A DNA stretch of 32,473 bases from Youngiibacter multivorans. GTDB lineage: Bacteria > Bacillota > Clostridia > Clostridiales > Clostridiaceae. Numbering within the stretch: the stretch's first letter is position 1; every line of letters begins with the position of its first letter. Both the position numbers and the translations under genes were made by a program. The DNA lies in contig NZ_JAGGKC010000035.1 of NCBI RefSeq assembly GCF_017873395.1, positions 1-32,473 on the forward strand, given 5' to 3'. Below the pieces are notes generated by a model. It was not told where the DNA came from. It saw only the letters and a list, made by a program, of their open reading frames with translations, and searched no databases. Positions 15,375-23,692 of this stretch are shown here, in pieces.

Positions 15375-16787
15375 TCAATTGAGATTAAAAGTTTCTTCCT
15401 GCTCATGTCTAAGTTTCCACAAAACTGATCCTGACATGTCTTCTATCATTGAATAGTCGATAATTTCTCCATATTTAATATCCCTAACAGCCCTATTTCC
15501 AGTAATCATGTGGCCAGGGACTGGACTGGTGTGTGACTTTTTTGAAGCGGGTAGAATAAGAGCTTTAAGCTTCAGGTCATGATCGTTACCTAATAATTCA
15601 CCCTTCATGATATCTCGTTCAGCTCTCTTAGCTAGATCGAAGCTAGGGATATATTCTAATGTGCCTGTATCTACACCTAAAAATGCAGCAGAAAGTATTG
15701 ATGTAGCTACTTCAACTCCACACAAATGATAAGGCCTGTAAATAACCACTGTGGAAAGATCGTAATTTGGAATTTGTCCCTTTGTGGCAAGGATATAATT
15801 GGAATAAGCATTATCGCACTTAACTACCATATAGACACCGCCACCCATGCCGGATTCATCCTCTCTTCGAAGGTTTGTATGCACGTCAATAACACCAGTT
15901 ACAGGATAAATGCCGTTGGTTTCCCTTGTGCAGTATGCAATAGGAAGTTCTGTGATTCTTAATGAGGCCTGAGTTAGTTCTGGACACGACGGTTTAAAGC
16001 CGATAGCATTAGCAACTATAACCATTTCACATAGATCAAACGCACCTGCATTTGGCAATCCCTTTAGAAGCTCTGCTCTCTTTTTGATATATTCGTCTGA
16101 TTGTCCTTCTGGTATTTTATTGAAATATTTAATGTCTTCGTCAAGGATATGTACAACATAGTCTTCATGTACAGTGATTCCATCAGCTTTTATAGATACT
16201 GTATTATTTTTCTCATCCAAGATAAACTCGCCATCTCTTGCCTTCCCAGCAGATATTACTGTGAGTCCGATAAGTTTTGCCCATTCAACTAGCGCCATTA
16301 ATAGAGCGGGTTGATCCCCATCAACTGGGGTGTATACTACGCCATACTCCTTAGCTTTCCTTTTAAGGATTGGACCCACGACTGAATCCATTTCTTTACT
16401 TATTGAAACAACATGTTTTTTGCTCTTTATTGCTTCAAGGCTATACTTTGCGCTTGCTTCAGGTACCCCTGTTCCCTCGCATACTACCTCAATAGACGGA
16501 ATATCCATTATTATCATTGGATCATCTGTATAGACGTATTTACCATCTTTAATTAATTTTTCCGCTTCTCTGGCATCTTTCGAGTAGACAATCAAATTCT
16601 CAGATATTCCAGTCTTAATAAACGCAGCTCTCGCATTTTCCAGACTTATATCAGCAACAATATGAACCGCAACATTTGGAGTGCTTAATTGTTGTGTTAC
16701 AACTGCCGTTCCAAAATGACCCGCCCCTATTATTGCTGTTTCTACTTGCCTGTTCTTGAATTTGTTGAACAAATGATGATAAATCAT
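15375..16787 (-). CDS. NAD(P)-dependent oxidoreductase with SAF domain (homoserine-dehydrogenase-like)
   Basis: 470 residues; AAGGAG lies about 8 bases before the ATG on the minus strand. The N-terminal Rossmann fold starts with GAGHFG at residues 21-26; a homoserine-dehydrogenase-like NAD domain follows to ~160 (EGTGVPEASAKYSLEAIKSK, then HVVSISKEMD and YTPVDGDQPAL). The C-terminal ~90 residues look like a SAF domain (GHMITGNRAVRDIKYGEIID). Enzymes of this family turn up in sugar-acid loci, but the substrate is not settled. The gene has its own sigma-54 promoter facing it, divergent from the PrpR-type activator, so it belongs to the same regulon as the permease and amidohydrolase. A role in oxidising a sugar acid or related compound is inferred from neighbours. 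Confidence 0.8.
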   Translation of the reverse strand: MIYHHLFNKFKNRQVETAIIGAGHFGTAVVTQQLSTPNVAVHIVADISLENARAAFIKTGISENLIVYSKDAREAEKLIKDGKYVYTDDPMIIMDIPSIEVVCEGTGVPEASAKYSLEAIKSKKHVVSISKEMDSVVGPILKRKAKEYGVVYTPVDGDQPALLMALVEWAKLIGLTVISAGKARDGEFILDEKNNTVSIKADGITVHEDYVVHILDEDIKYFNKIPEGQSDEYIKKRAELLKGLPNAGAFDLCEMVIVANAIGFKPSCPELTQASLRITELPIAYCTRETNGIYPVTGVIDVHTNLRREDESGMGGGVYMVVKCDNAYSNYILATKGQIPNYDLSTVVIYRPYHLCGVEVATSILSAAFLGVDTGTLEYIPSFDLAKRAERDIMKGELLGNDHDLKLKALILPASKKSHTSPVPGHMITGNRAVRDIKYGEIIDYSMIEDMSGSVLWKLRHEQEETFNLN

Positions 16788-16821
16788 GATATCACTCCTT
16801 GAAATTGTTTAAAAATATTAA

Positions 16822-16837
16822 AGCAATAATCATGCCA
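16822..16837 (-). promoter_or_regulatory. Sigma-54 (-24/-12) promoter for the leftward oxidoreductase
   Basis: The minus strand reads TGGCATGATTATTGCT, fitting TGGCACG-N4-TTGCT with one deviation and the correct 4-base spacing between the TGGCATG and TTGCT blocks. It is 35 bases from the ATG at 16787. Confidence 0.85.
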
Positions 16838-16866
16838 ATTAATATCATAAACAATTTCAAACTAAA

Positions 16867-16922
16867 TTGGCAAATTGTTGCCAAAAGTGTTGCAGTTAGT
16901 GTTGTGGCAACTGTTGCGTTGC
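16867..16922. promoter_or_regulatory. Cluster of GTTGC/GCAAC half-sites (activator binding)
   Basis: Inverted repeats TTGGCAA-N4-TTGCCAA (16867-16884) and GTTG-TGG-CAAC (16901-16911), plus direct GTTGC copies near 16888-16893 and 16913-16922. They lie upstream of the leftward sigma-54 promoter and before the activator's own start. The same half-sites recur at 18879-18915 before the second sigma-54 promoter, so they are the best candidates for enhancer sites. Confidence 0.6.
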
Positions 16923-16961
16923 TGTAATATACTTGGTAATTGCACTATTTAGGAGGTATTT

Positions 16962-18875
16962 ATGATTAAAATACTGTTTATTGTTCCTTATCCAGAGCTG
17001 CGAGATATTGTGCTTGACATAATTAGTGAAAGAAATGAAGTAGGTTTGTACGAGATTAACGTTATAGTTTCTACTGTTGATAGCATTCCTCAAATAGATA
17101 GTAACAACTACGATGTTATTATAGCTCGAGGTTATTCCGCAGATATCATTTCGAAGAAATATGCTGACATACCAATAATAAAACTAGATATCTCGGGGTA
17201 TGATGTATTTCGATCACTTTATGAATGCGTCGAAAGTTATCATCCCAAGCATATCGCTATTATCGGCACTCCAAATCTGAAAAATAATGATAATTATCTT
17301 CAAGACGTTTTCAAGTGCAAGATTTCGATTCTGGGATCAGTTGATTATAGTCAACTTGAAGAGGAAGTTAAGCATATTAAGAATACAGGCTGTGATGCAA
17401 TTATAGGTGGGTATTCAGCAAATTTGTTTGCATCAAAATATAAACTAAATTCAGTTGTTATAAAGACAGGTGTTGAAGCCATTTCAAATTCCCTCAATGA
17501 AGCTATACGAACAGTTGAAATATTAAATAATGAGAGATTGAAGGCTGAGATGTATAGAAATATTACTAAGTCATCAAAAGAAGCAATAATGTTCATTGAT
17601 AAAACCGGAATTATTAGGGTTGATAATAGCGTTGCGTGTTTAATCGGAAACAACACAAAGATGTGCGGATGTCAACTTAGTAATATCTTTCCTTTCCTTT
17701 ATGATGGCTTCATAAAATCAATATATTCTGAAAAGGAACTTCTTAATGAAATTCACGAGATAAGAAATCGCATGACAGTTTCAGCATCTTTTTCACCTGT
17801 AAAGGTAGGAAATGATGTTAAGGGTGTTGTTATAAATATGACGGATATTTCCAGAATACAAGAGCTAGAAGGCCAGATACGTGTTAAGTTAAGCTCTAAA
17901 GGACTTAAAGCTAAGTATACATTTACTGACGTGATCCACTCTAGTGAAATCATGGATAGCACAATAAATACATCAATAATGTATGCAAAGTCATCATCTA
18001 GCATACTTATTATTGGGGAGACAGGTACCGGAAAGGAAATATTCGCTCAAAGTATTCATAATTGCAGCAACAGATGTAATGGGCCATTTGTTGCTGTTAA
18101 TTGCGCAGCTTTACCTGAGAATTTATTGGAAAGTGAACTGTTTGGTTATGTTGATGGGGCGTTCACAGGATCATCAAAAGGTGGGAAGATGGGATTGTTT
18201 GAACAAGCACATAATGGAACAATTTTTCTGGATGAAATTTCAGAAATACCATTGGCACTACAGGGTAAGCTGCTGCGTGTGTTACAAGAGAATGAAGTGC
18301 GTAGAATAGGCGATGATAAGGTGATATCAATAAATGTTAGAGTTATTGCTGCAACAAACAGAAACCTTAAGGATCTTGTAGATTCTGGCAAATTTAGGAA
18401 TGACTTATTGTTCCGAATAGATATTTTACGAATTTACTTACCTTCATTAGCTGAAAGAGAAGATGATGTTGAGAAGTTGTTTTTGCATCTGCTAAATAAA
18501 TACAAAGATGATGGTATTTCAGAAAAGTTAACTATAGATAGTAGTGCGATGACATTATTGAAAAGGCATAATTTTACTGGAAATATCCGCGAATTAATGA
18601 ATATTGTCGAAAGAGCATGTGTGCTTAGAAAAAACAATTGTATTGACTCGGATGTAATGAATCAAGCCTTGAACCCAAAAGACATAAATGTGAAAAAAAC
18701 ATATGATCAGGTTGAGCAAGTGAAGAAAATTCCAGAGTTCAAATCGGATAACGATGCGATTAATTGGGCTATAAACGAAAGCAATGGAAATAAATCAAAA
18801 GCAGCAATGTTGTTAGGTATCAACAGAACAACACTTTGGAAAAAACTTAAAAAAATTGAAATTGAAATGAAATAA
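16962..18875 (+). CDS. Sigma-54-dependent activator, PrpR-N type
   Basis: 637 residues; AGGAGG is 8 bases before the ATG. Residues ~1-190 match the PrpR N-terminal sensor (ILFIVPYPELRD, DVIIARGYSAD, KHIAIIGTPN). A PAS-like segment follows at ~205-300 (AIMFIDKTGIIRVDN). The AAA+ domain has Walker A GETGTGKE at 352-359, the sigma-54 contact GAFTGS at 399-404 and Walker B GTIFLDEIS. A Fis-type helix-turn-helix ends the protein (NKSKAAMLLGINRTTLWKKL). It should respond to an organic-acid-like effector and activate sigma-54 promoters. Two such promoters flank it, at 16822 (leftward) and 19007 (rightward), each next to GTTGC/GCAAC sites, which makes it the likely control protein of both. Confidence 0.95.
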   Translation: MIKILFIVPYPELRDIVLDIISERNEVGLYEINVIVSTVDSIPQIDSNNYDVIIARGYSADIISKKYADIPIIKLDISGYDVFRSLYECVESYHPKHIAIIGTPNLKNNDNYLQDVFKCKISILGSVDYSQLEEEVKHIKNTGCDAIIGGYSANLFASKYKLNSVVIKTGVEAISNSLNEAIRTVEILNNERLKAEMYRNITKSSKEAIMFIDKTGIIRVDNSVACLIGNNTKMCGCQLSNIFPFLYDGFIKSIYSEKELLNEIHEIRNRMTVSASFSPVKVGNDVKGVVINMTDISRIQELEGQIRVKLSSKGLKAKYTFTDVIHSSEIMDSTINTSIMYAKSSSSILIIGETGTGKEIFAQSIHNCSNRCNGPFVAVNCAALPENLLESELFGYVDGAFTGSSKGGKMGLFEQAHNGTIFLDEISEIPLALQGKLLRVLQENEVRRIGDDKVISINVRVIAATNRNLKDLVDSGKFRNDLLFRIDILRIYLPSLAEREDDVEKLFLHLLNKYKDDGISEKLTIDSSAMTLLKRHNFTGNIRELMNIVERACVLRKNNCIDSDVMNQALNPKDINVKKTYDQVEQVKKIPEFKSDNDAINWAINESNGNKSKAAMLLGINRTTLWKKLKKIEIEMK

Positions 18876-18878
18876 TGT

Positions 18879-18915
18879 GTTTACGCAACGTTGCCAATGT
18901 TGCTGTAAACGTTGC
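18879..18915. promoter_or_regulatory. Enhancer-like GTTGC/GCAAC sites before kdgT
   Basis: Contains the perfect palindrome GCAACGTTGC (18885-18894), then GTTGC (18900-18904) and GTAAACGTTGC (18905-18915); GTTTAC at 18879 and GTAAAC at 18905 form an outer inverted repeat. It is about 100 bases upstream of the -24 element, a normal distance for an enhancer. Confidence 0.65.
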
Positions 18916-19006
18916 GGTTTAGTTATGATGGATAAAAAGTGTTCAATTATTACAATGAATTGAATGAAAAACTTAAAAATACTGATAGTATCTCTGAAAA
19001 CGGTTT

Positions 19007-19022
19007 TGGCATGGTATTTGCT
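19007..19022 (+). promoter_or_regulatory. Sigma-54 (-24/-12) promoter for the kdgT operon
   Basis: TGGCATGGTATTTGCT fits TGGCACG-N4-TTGCT with one deviation and correct spacing. It is 46 bases before the kdgT ATG at 19069, downstream of the PrpR-type activator. Confidence 0.9.
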
Positions 19023-19068
19023 TAAACTATGACAGCTAGCCAAAATAATTTGAAAAGGAGATCGGAAA

Positions 19069-20046
19069 ATGAAGCTTGTTAAGACAATGAAAAAGTTCCC
19101 TGGAGGGATGATGGTAATACCATTATTGTTAGGCTGCATTATTAATACTACTATTCCTCAAGTTTTGACAATAGGAGGATTCACCACTGGATTATTTAAA
19201 GGTGGAACAGCTACGTTAGTTGGACTTTTTATTTTGTGCAGTGGCGCAACTATAAACTTGAAAGAAGCAGGAGAGCCACTTTATAAAGGTGCAATACTTA
19301 CAATCCTAAAATATGCTATTGGAGTTGCAATTGGGTGGGGAATAAGCTTAGCATTTGGGCCAGCAGGTATTCTAGGACTCACACCCTTAGCAATAATTGC
19401 GGCAGTTACAAATTCTAATGGTGCAATATATACTGCTTTAGCTAAAGAGTTCGGTGATAAGACGGATGTCGGTGCGATAGCTATACTATCATTGAATGAT
19501 GGGCCATTCCTAACAATGATTGCCCTTGGAGCGACTGGAATTGCTGAAATTCCTATAATCGCACTCGTTGCAGCAATAGTCCCACTTATTATAGGATTCA
19601 TATTGGGTAATCTTGATGAGGATTTTCGTAAACTCCTCTCTGATGGTTTAAATATGCTTTTACCTTTTAATGGATTTGTGCTAGGAGCAAACATGAGTTT
19701 GTTAACGATTGCTAAAGCAGGGTTCTCTGGTATACTTCTTGGTTTCATTACAGTTATGTTTACTGGAGTCCTTACATATTATATCTACAGCTTTATAAGA
19801 AGAAAACCTGATCCTATGGGTATGGCTGTTGGAACATGTGCTGGAAATGCTGTAGCAACACCAGCATCTGTTGCCTTAGCTGATCCAGCAATGGCACAGT
19901 ATGCTCCAGCAGCCACAGCACAGGTAGCGGCAGCTGTAGTTGTTACTGCGATATGCACCCCATTACTAACTGGTTTTTTCCACAAGCAAGCTCAGAAGAA
20001 AATTGCGAAAATTGAGAGAACTAAACTAGAAAACGGAATTGAGTAA
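19069..20046 (+). CDS. kdgT: 2-keto-3-deoxygluconate permease family transporter
   Basis: 325 residues; AAAAGGAGAT is upstream of the ATG. The start MKLVKTMKKFPGGMMVIPLL, the 'SGATINLKEAGEPLYKG' loop, 'AVTNSNGAIYTALAKEFGD' and 'LNDGPFLTMIALGATG' are hallmarks of the KdgT family; about ten membrane segments are visible. E. coli KdgT imports 2-keto-3-deoxygluconate by proton symport. Other family members near acid-sugar kinases probably carry other sugar acids, so the substrate here is open. First gene after a sigma-54 promoter; the amidohydrolase follows after 20 bases. Confidence 0.9.
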   Translation: MKLVKTMKKFPGGMMVIPLLLGCIINTTIPQVLTIGGFTTGLFKGGTATLVGLFILCSGATINLKEAGEPLYKGAILTILKYAIGVAIGWGISLAFGPAGILGLTPLAIIAAVTNSNGAIYTALAKEFGDKTDVGAIAILSLNDGPFLTMIALGATGIAEIPIIALVAAIVPLIIGFILGNLDEDFRKLLSDGLNMLLPFNGFVLGANMSLLTIAKAGFSGILLGFITVMFTGVLTYYIYSFIRRKPDPMGMAVGTCAGNAVATPASVALADPAMAQYAPAATAQVAAAVVVTAICTPLLTGFFHKQAQKKIAKIERTKLENGIE

Positions 20047-20066
20047 ACAACTCGGAAGGATAAACT

Positions 20067-21221
20067 ATGAGCGTATTGTATAAGGCTTCAAAAATTGTTG
20101 TTGGTGAAAATCTGGAGCTAATAGAAAATGCTTCTATTCTAGTTAAAGATGGTAAGATAATAAAAATTCTTAGCAATTCTGAGGTTGATGATTTTGGATT
20201 TGAATATGAGCTTGTTGATTTTGGTCAGAAGACAATAATTCCTGGAATGATAGATTGCCATAATCATTTAGCACTTGACACCAGACTTGATAATCATCTT
20301 GTTAGAATGAACGATAGTGAATGTGAACAGACAATTAGAGCAATAAAAACAATGAAAGATGACCTGTTATCTGGTGTAACTACAGCAAGATGTCTTGGAG
20401 ACAGGTATTATATTGACGTAACATGTAAAAAGGCTCAGCTAGAAGGACGAATAATGGGTCCCAAACTAATTGTTAGTGGAATAGGGATGAGAGCATCCCA
20501 TGGGCATGGTTATGTAGGGCTCCCTCATTGTGGTAAAGAGGAGTTTCGAAAAACTGCAAGAGAGAACATCGCTAAAGGCGTGGATTTTTTAAAAGTCTTT
20601 ATGACAAAAGTCATAAATGCTACACCATACATATACCATTTTCTAACTCTCGACGAGCTCAAGGTTGTAGTGGAGGAAGCAAAAAGTGTAGGTATCACAA
20701 CAGCATGTCATTGCTCAGGAGGGCAGGGGCTTGATGATTGTATTACTGCTGGCATTGATTGTTTAGAGCACGTCTATTATATTTCGGATGAACAGATCAA
20801 AAGAGTCAAAGAAGCTGATATGTGGGTAGTCTATACACCAAGTTATGCGCTTAACAACGAACTTTTGTTTAAGTTTTCTCCTAAGGATCGTGAAGGTAGT
20901 CTCCAAGAAAAGGAAATTATTAAGGGGTGTCTAGAAAACTCCATCAAGGGAAAACTCAAATTCGGAATTGGTACTGATGGAATACATCAAGGATTGGCTC
21001 AAGAGGCAATATATATCTCAGAGTTAGGTGCAAACAATAGAGATGTATTGGCAGGAATTACCACAAATGCAGCTAAGATTTGTGGAATATCGAGTTATAG
21101 AGGTGCAATAAGCGAAGGGCTTGATGCTGATTTAGTTGTTCTTGAGGGTAATCCACTTGAAGATATATCAGCTCTAAAACAGGTTTTTTCTGTTATTCAG
21201 TCAGGTGAAATAATTAGATAA
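20067..21221 (+). CDS. Metal-dependent amidohydrolase family protein
   Basis: 384 residues; CGGAAGGA upstream of the ATG. The full binuclear amidohydrolase site is visible: His65 and His67 (DCHNH), Lys176 (DFLKVF) as the likely carboxylated bridge, His215 (CHCSG), His235 (EHVYY) and Asp304 (GTDGIH). The overall layout, with an N-terminal beta-sandwich and a PGMIDCHNH entry, is that of the imidazolonepropionase/prolidase-like branch. The family hydrolyses amides, cyclic amides or lactones. It is co-transcribed with a KdgT-type permease, so it may open a lactone or release an acid from an amide conjugate. The substrate is not predictable. A strong terminator follows. Confidence 0.85.
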   Translation: MSVLYKASKIVVGENLELIENASILVKDGKIIKILSNSEVDDFGFEYELVDFGQKTIIPGMIDCHNHLALDTRLDNHLVRMNDSECEQTIRAIKTMKDDLLSGVTTARCLGDRYYIDVTCKKAQLEGRIMGPKLIVSGIGMRASHGHGYVGLPHCGKEEFRKTARENIAKGVDFLKVFMTKVINATPYIYHFLTLDELKVVVEEAKSVGITTACHCSGGQGLDDCITAGIDCLEHVYYISDEQIKRVKEADMWVVYTPSYALNNELLFKFSPKDREGSLQEKEIIKGCLENSIKGKLKFGIGTDGIHQGLAQEAIYISELGANNRDVLAGITTNAAKICGISSYRGAISEGLDADLVVLEGNPLEDISALKQVFSVIQSGEIIR

Positions 21222-21224
21222 TTT

Positions 21225-21256
21225 AAAAGGCACACAAAAACGTGTGCCTTTTAATA
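21225..21256 (+). terminator. Terminator between the amidohydrolase and the kinase
   Basis: AAAAGGCACAC (21225-21235) pairs with GTGTGCCTTTT (21242-21252), eleven pairs with a 6-base loop, followed by AATATCTTT. The symmetric A/T ends suggest it can work in both directions. Confidence 0.85.
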
Positions 21257-21405
21257 TCTTTACCATATAGGAATTAAGCTAATTAATCAAAGTAAATCTT
21301 GGACTAAAACACATCATGTTTTTGATAAAAGAAGTCTGCAGTAACAAGAAAAATGTAACTTTATATAAGACACTTCAATTACTGTTTCAAAAGGAGAATT
21401 CTAGA

Positions 21406-22677
21406 ATGAAAGAAAAAATTAGATTATGTTGCATTGCCGATGATTTTACGGGAGCTAGTGATATTGCGTCATTCTTTTCAGAAGATGGCTTAAGAACTCT
21501 TGTAACAAATGGAATACCCAATAATTTTGTCGAAATTGAAGATGCTGATATTGTAGTCATCGCTTTAAAAACAAGAACGTTAAATGTGGATGAAGCTGTC
21601 AGTGAGTCCCGAAAAGCCCTAGAGTGGGCCTTGGATAAAGGATGTGAGAAATTCTACTTTAAATACTGTTCTACTTTTGATTCTACTTCAAAGGGTAATA
21701 TTGGTCCTGTCGCTGATATGATGATGGAAAAGCTCGGGATCAGGTATACTGTGGTTTGCCCTTCACTTCCGGTGAATGGCAGAACTGTTAGACATGGCAT
21801 ATTATATGTGAATGGAACTCCGTTGAGCGAAAGTCACATGAAGAACCACCCTTTGACTCCGATGACGAATTCAGATATTAGGGTGCTTCTTGGAGAACAA
21901 AGCAAGTATCCGATAATCCTTTTGGATGAGAATGCTTTTCAAAGTGGAAGCGACTTCAAAGATTTGCTAAGAGAAATGGACGGGAAATGGGAACATTTCT
22001 ATATTGTCCCGGATTATTATTTTGAGGAACATGGAATGAGAATCGTTGATTATTTCGAAGATCTTGTTCTCTATACAGGAGGCTCAGGACTTGCTACACA
22101 TTTGGGCAAGAAAATGGTAGCAAAATCCGGAATTCAGCAGAACAGGAATCAAAAATATGAACTTAGTGGTCCAACTCTACTAATTGCTGGGAGCTGCTCT
22201 ACCGCAACGCTGGGACAAATAGAAAGGTACATTTCAGAAGGATTGCCCTATATTAAAATCGAACCCGAGATGCTGGTTTCAGGCCAACAAACCATAGATA
22301 CCTTATGGAGCATTATTAGTGAGTGTAACAATGGACCAATTCTCGTATTTAGTTCTGATACTCCAGACAATATTCTAAAAGCACAGGAAAATGTTGGTGT
22401 GGAAATATCTGAATTGATAGAAGGTGTTGTATCAGAGCTAGCTAAAAAAGCTGTAGACAATGGAATAGGGAAAGTGGTTGTTGCCGGTGGTGAGACTTCA
22501 GGTGCTGTAACACGAAGGCTTGGTTATAATGTGTTTTCTATAGGGAAGAGTGTTGCACCTGGGGTCCCGGTTATGATACCGCTTGATAATAAAAGCATGA
22601 AACTAATATTGAAATCTGGAAATTTTGGAAGTCCTGAATTCTTTTTAAAAGCAATAAATTTGATGGAGGAATCATAA
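21406..22677 (+). CDS. Four-carbon acid sugar kinase family protein (OtnK/DUF1537-type)
   Basis: 423 residues from ATG 21406, chosen for AAAGGAG upstream and because the family begins here with ADDFTGASD (residues 11-19); the open frame to 21316 adds 30 non-conserved residues. The N-terminal sugar-acid-binding domain includes KYCSTFDSTSKGNIGP; the C-terminal nucleotide-binding domain includes VVAGGETSGAVTRRLG. Known members phosphorylate 3-oxo-tetronate, D-threonate, D-erythronate-derived or oxo-isoapionate substrates. The stop overlaps the aldolase start by one base (TAATG), so the pair is coupled. The neighbouring aldolase favours the oxo-tetronate-type route over a direct D-threonate route, which uses a PdxA-type dehydrogenase not seen here. 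Confidence 0.9.
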   Translation: MKEKIRLCCIADDFTGASDIASFFSEDGLRTLVTNGIPNNFVEIEDADIVVIALKTRTLNVDEAVSESRKALEWALDKGCEKFYFKYCSTFDSTSKGNIGPVADMMMEKLGIRYTVVCPSLPVNGRTVRHGILYVNGTPLSESHMKNHPLTPMTNSDIRVLLGEQSKYPIILLDENAFQSGSDFKDLLREMDGKWEHFYIVPDYYFEEHGMRIVDYFEDLVLYTGGSGLATHLGKKMVAKSGIQQNRNQKYELSGPTLLIAGSCSTATLGQIERYISEGLPYIKIEPEMLVSGQQTIDTLWSIISECNNGPILVFSSDTPDNILKAQENVGVEISELIEGVVSELAKKAVDNGIGKVVVAGGETSGAVTRRLGYNVFSIGKSVAPGVPVMIPLDNKSMKLILKSGNFGSPEFFLKAINLMEES

Positions 22678-23270
22678 TGGAGTTTGAAACTATGCTAGAT
22701 GATGCTATTTGGATTGCTAACTCACTCTTTACTCGCGGCAAGGCAACCGGATCTTCTGCTAACCTTAGCTTTAGGTGTGAAGATAAGATATATATTACCG
22801 GAACCGGCACATGCTTTGGAAGGCTCAAAAAGGATGATTTTGCAATTATGAAGTATGAATCTGTGGGAGATTGCTTGCCAATGAATACGGTAATAGCAAG
22901 TAAAGAGTTTCCGTTGCATTTGGCGTTTTACAGGAAAAGTGAAGATATTAAAGCGGTGATACATACACATTCCTTTTATTCAACTGTTTTTTCATGTTTC
23001 AATCATGAAAAGGCAAATGATATAATGCCCGACATCACGCCTTATTTAAAAATGAAGGTAGGAACGATTGGGTTGGTTCCGTACGCGAGGCCAGGTAGCA
23101 AAGAACTTTTTGCTTTGTTTGGACAAAGAATAAAAGATGATGATGCATTTTTGTTAGCGAACCATGGTCCAATTGTTGCAGGGAGCAATCTTATGAATGC
23201 TTTCTATGGTATAGAGGAACTTGAAGAAAATGCAAGGATAGCACTCCATTTTAGAAACCCTAACCTTTGA
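22677..23270 (+). CDS. Class II aldolase/adducin family protein (OtnC-like decarboxylating aldolase)
   Basis: 197 residues, overlapping the kinase stop by one base; GGAGGAATC is the ribosome site. It has the class II aldolase signature: Glu77 (KEFPLH) as acid/base, His96 and His98 (IHTHS) and His163 (NHGPIVAG) as zinc ligands. N-terminal TGSSANLSFR and TGTGTCFGRL bind the phosphate. When paired with a DUF1537 kinase this family usually decarboxylates or cleaves the phosphorylated oxo-acid, for example 3-oxo-tetronate 4-phosphate to dihydroxyacetone phosphate and CO2. That role is inferred from the pairing. Two terminators follow. Confidence 0.9.
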   Translation: MEFETMLDDAIWIANSLFTRGKATGSSANLSFRCEDKIYITGTGTCFGRLKKDDFAIMKYESVGDCLPMNTVIASKEFPLHLAFYRKSEDIKAVIHTHSFYSTVFSCFNHEKANDIMPDITPYLKMKVGTIGLVPYARPGSKELFALFGQRIKDDDAFLLANHGPIVAGSNLMNAFYGIEELEENARIALHFRNPNL

Positions 23271-23339
23271 TGGAGATAAAAGTGAATTTACTTTTTTCAA
23301 TTTATATTATAATCTACGTCATTAGATATAACTTTTAGT

Positions 23340-23400
23340 AGGAAGAGTAAGAACCAAGTAGTTGCAACGCTTGCAGGTTTTTACTCTTCCTGTTTTATTT
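23340..23400 (+). terminator. Terminator after the kinase-aldolase pair
   Basis: AGGAAGAGTAA (23340-23350) pairs with TTACTCTTCCT (23381-23391), then GTTTTATTTT. The 30-base loop carries GTTGCAAC, which resembles the activator half-sites, but its place inside the loop makes that doubtful. Confidence 0.8.
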
Positions 23401-23450
23401 TCATGTCTGTTAGGTTTAGAGCTATATCGTTGTGCCTAGATGTAAATATA

Positions 23451-23487
23451 AACTTCGCGAAATGACTAATTTCACGAAGTTTTTATT
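23451..23487 (+). terminator. Second terminator-like hairpin
   Basis: AACTTCG-C-GAAAT (23451-23463) pairs with ATTTC-A-CGAAGTT (23469-23481), one mismatch, 5-base loop, then TTTATTT. A stable backup stop for the kinase-aldolase transcript, or a stop for leftward transcripts, since A runs also flank it. Confidence 0.7.
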
Positions 23488-23692
23488 TCTGTGACCGAAA
23501 AGTAGCAGAGCATGTGTAAGTGTAAGGATATCGCTGATATTATAATCCTATTTAAAAATTCATAAATGTCTGCAATTAAAACGTAAATTTTTTCGGATCT
23601 CAAAGTTAGTATATGTAAATTCAAATTTGCATTGCTCTTTTAACGTTTTAAACCTAAACTCTAGGTAAATGGTGTGGAGTGAGGAGACAGAG

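Noticed and set aside
21257..21405. Sigma-54 promoter for the kinase-aldolase pair
   Set aside because: No TGGC-N8-TTGC type element is present; TTGGAC at about 21299 has no good -10 at normal spacing, so no promoter is annotated.
23361..23368. GTTGCAAC as a third binding site of the PrpR-type activator
   Set aside because: It is in the loop of a strong terminator after the aldolase, far from any -24/-12 promoter, and alone.
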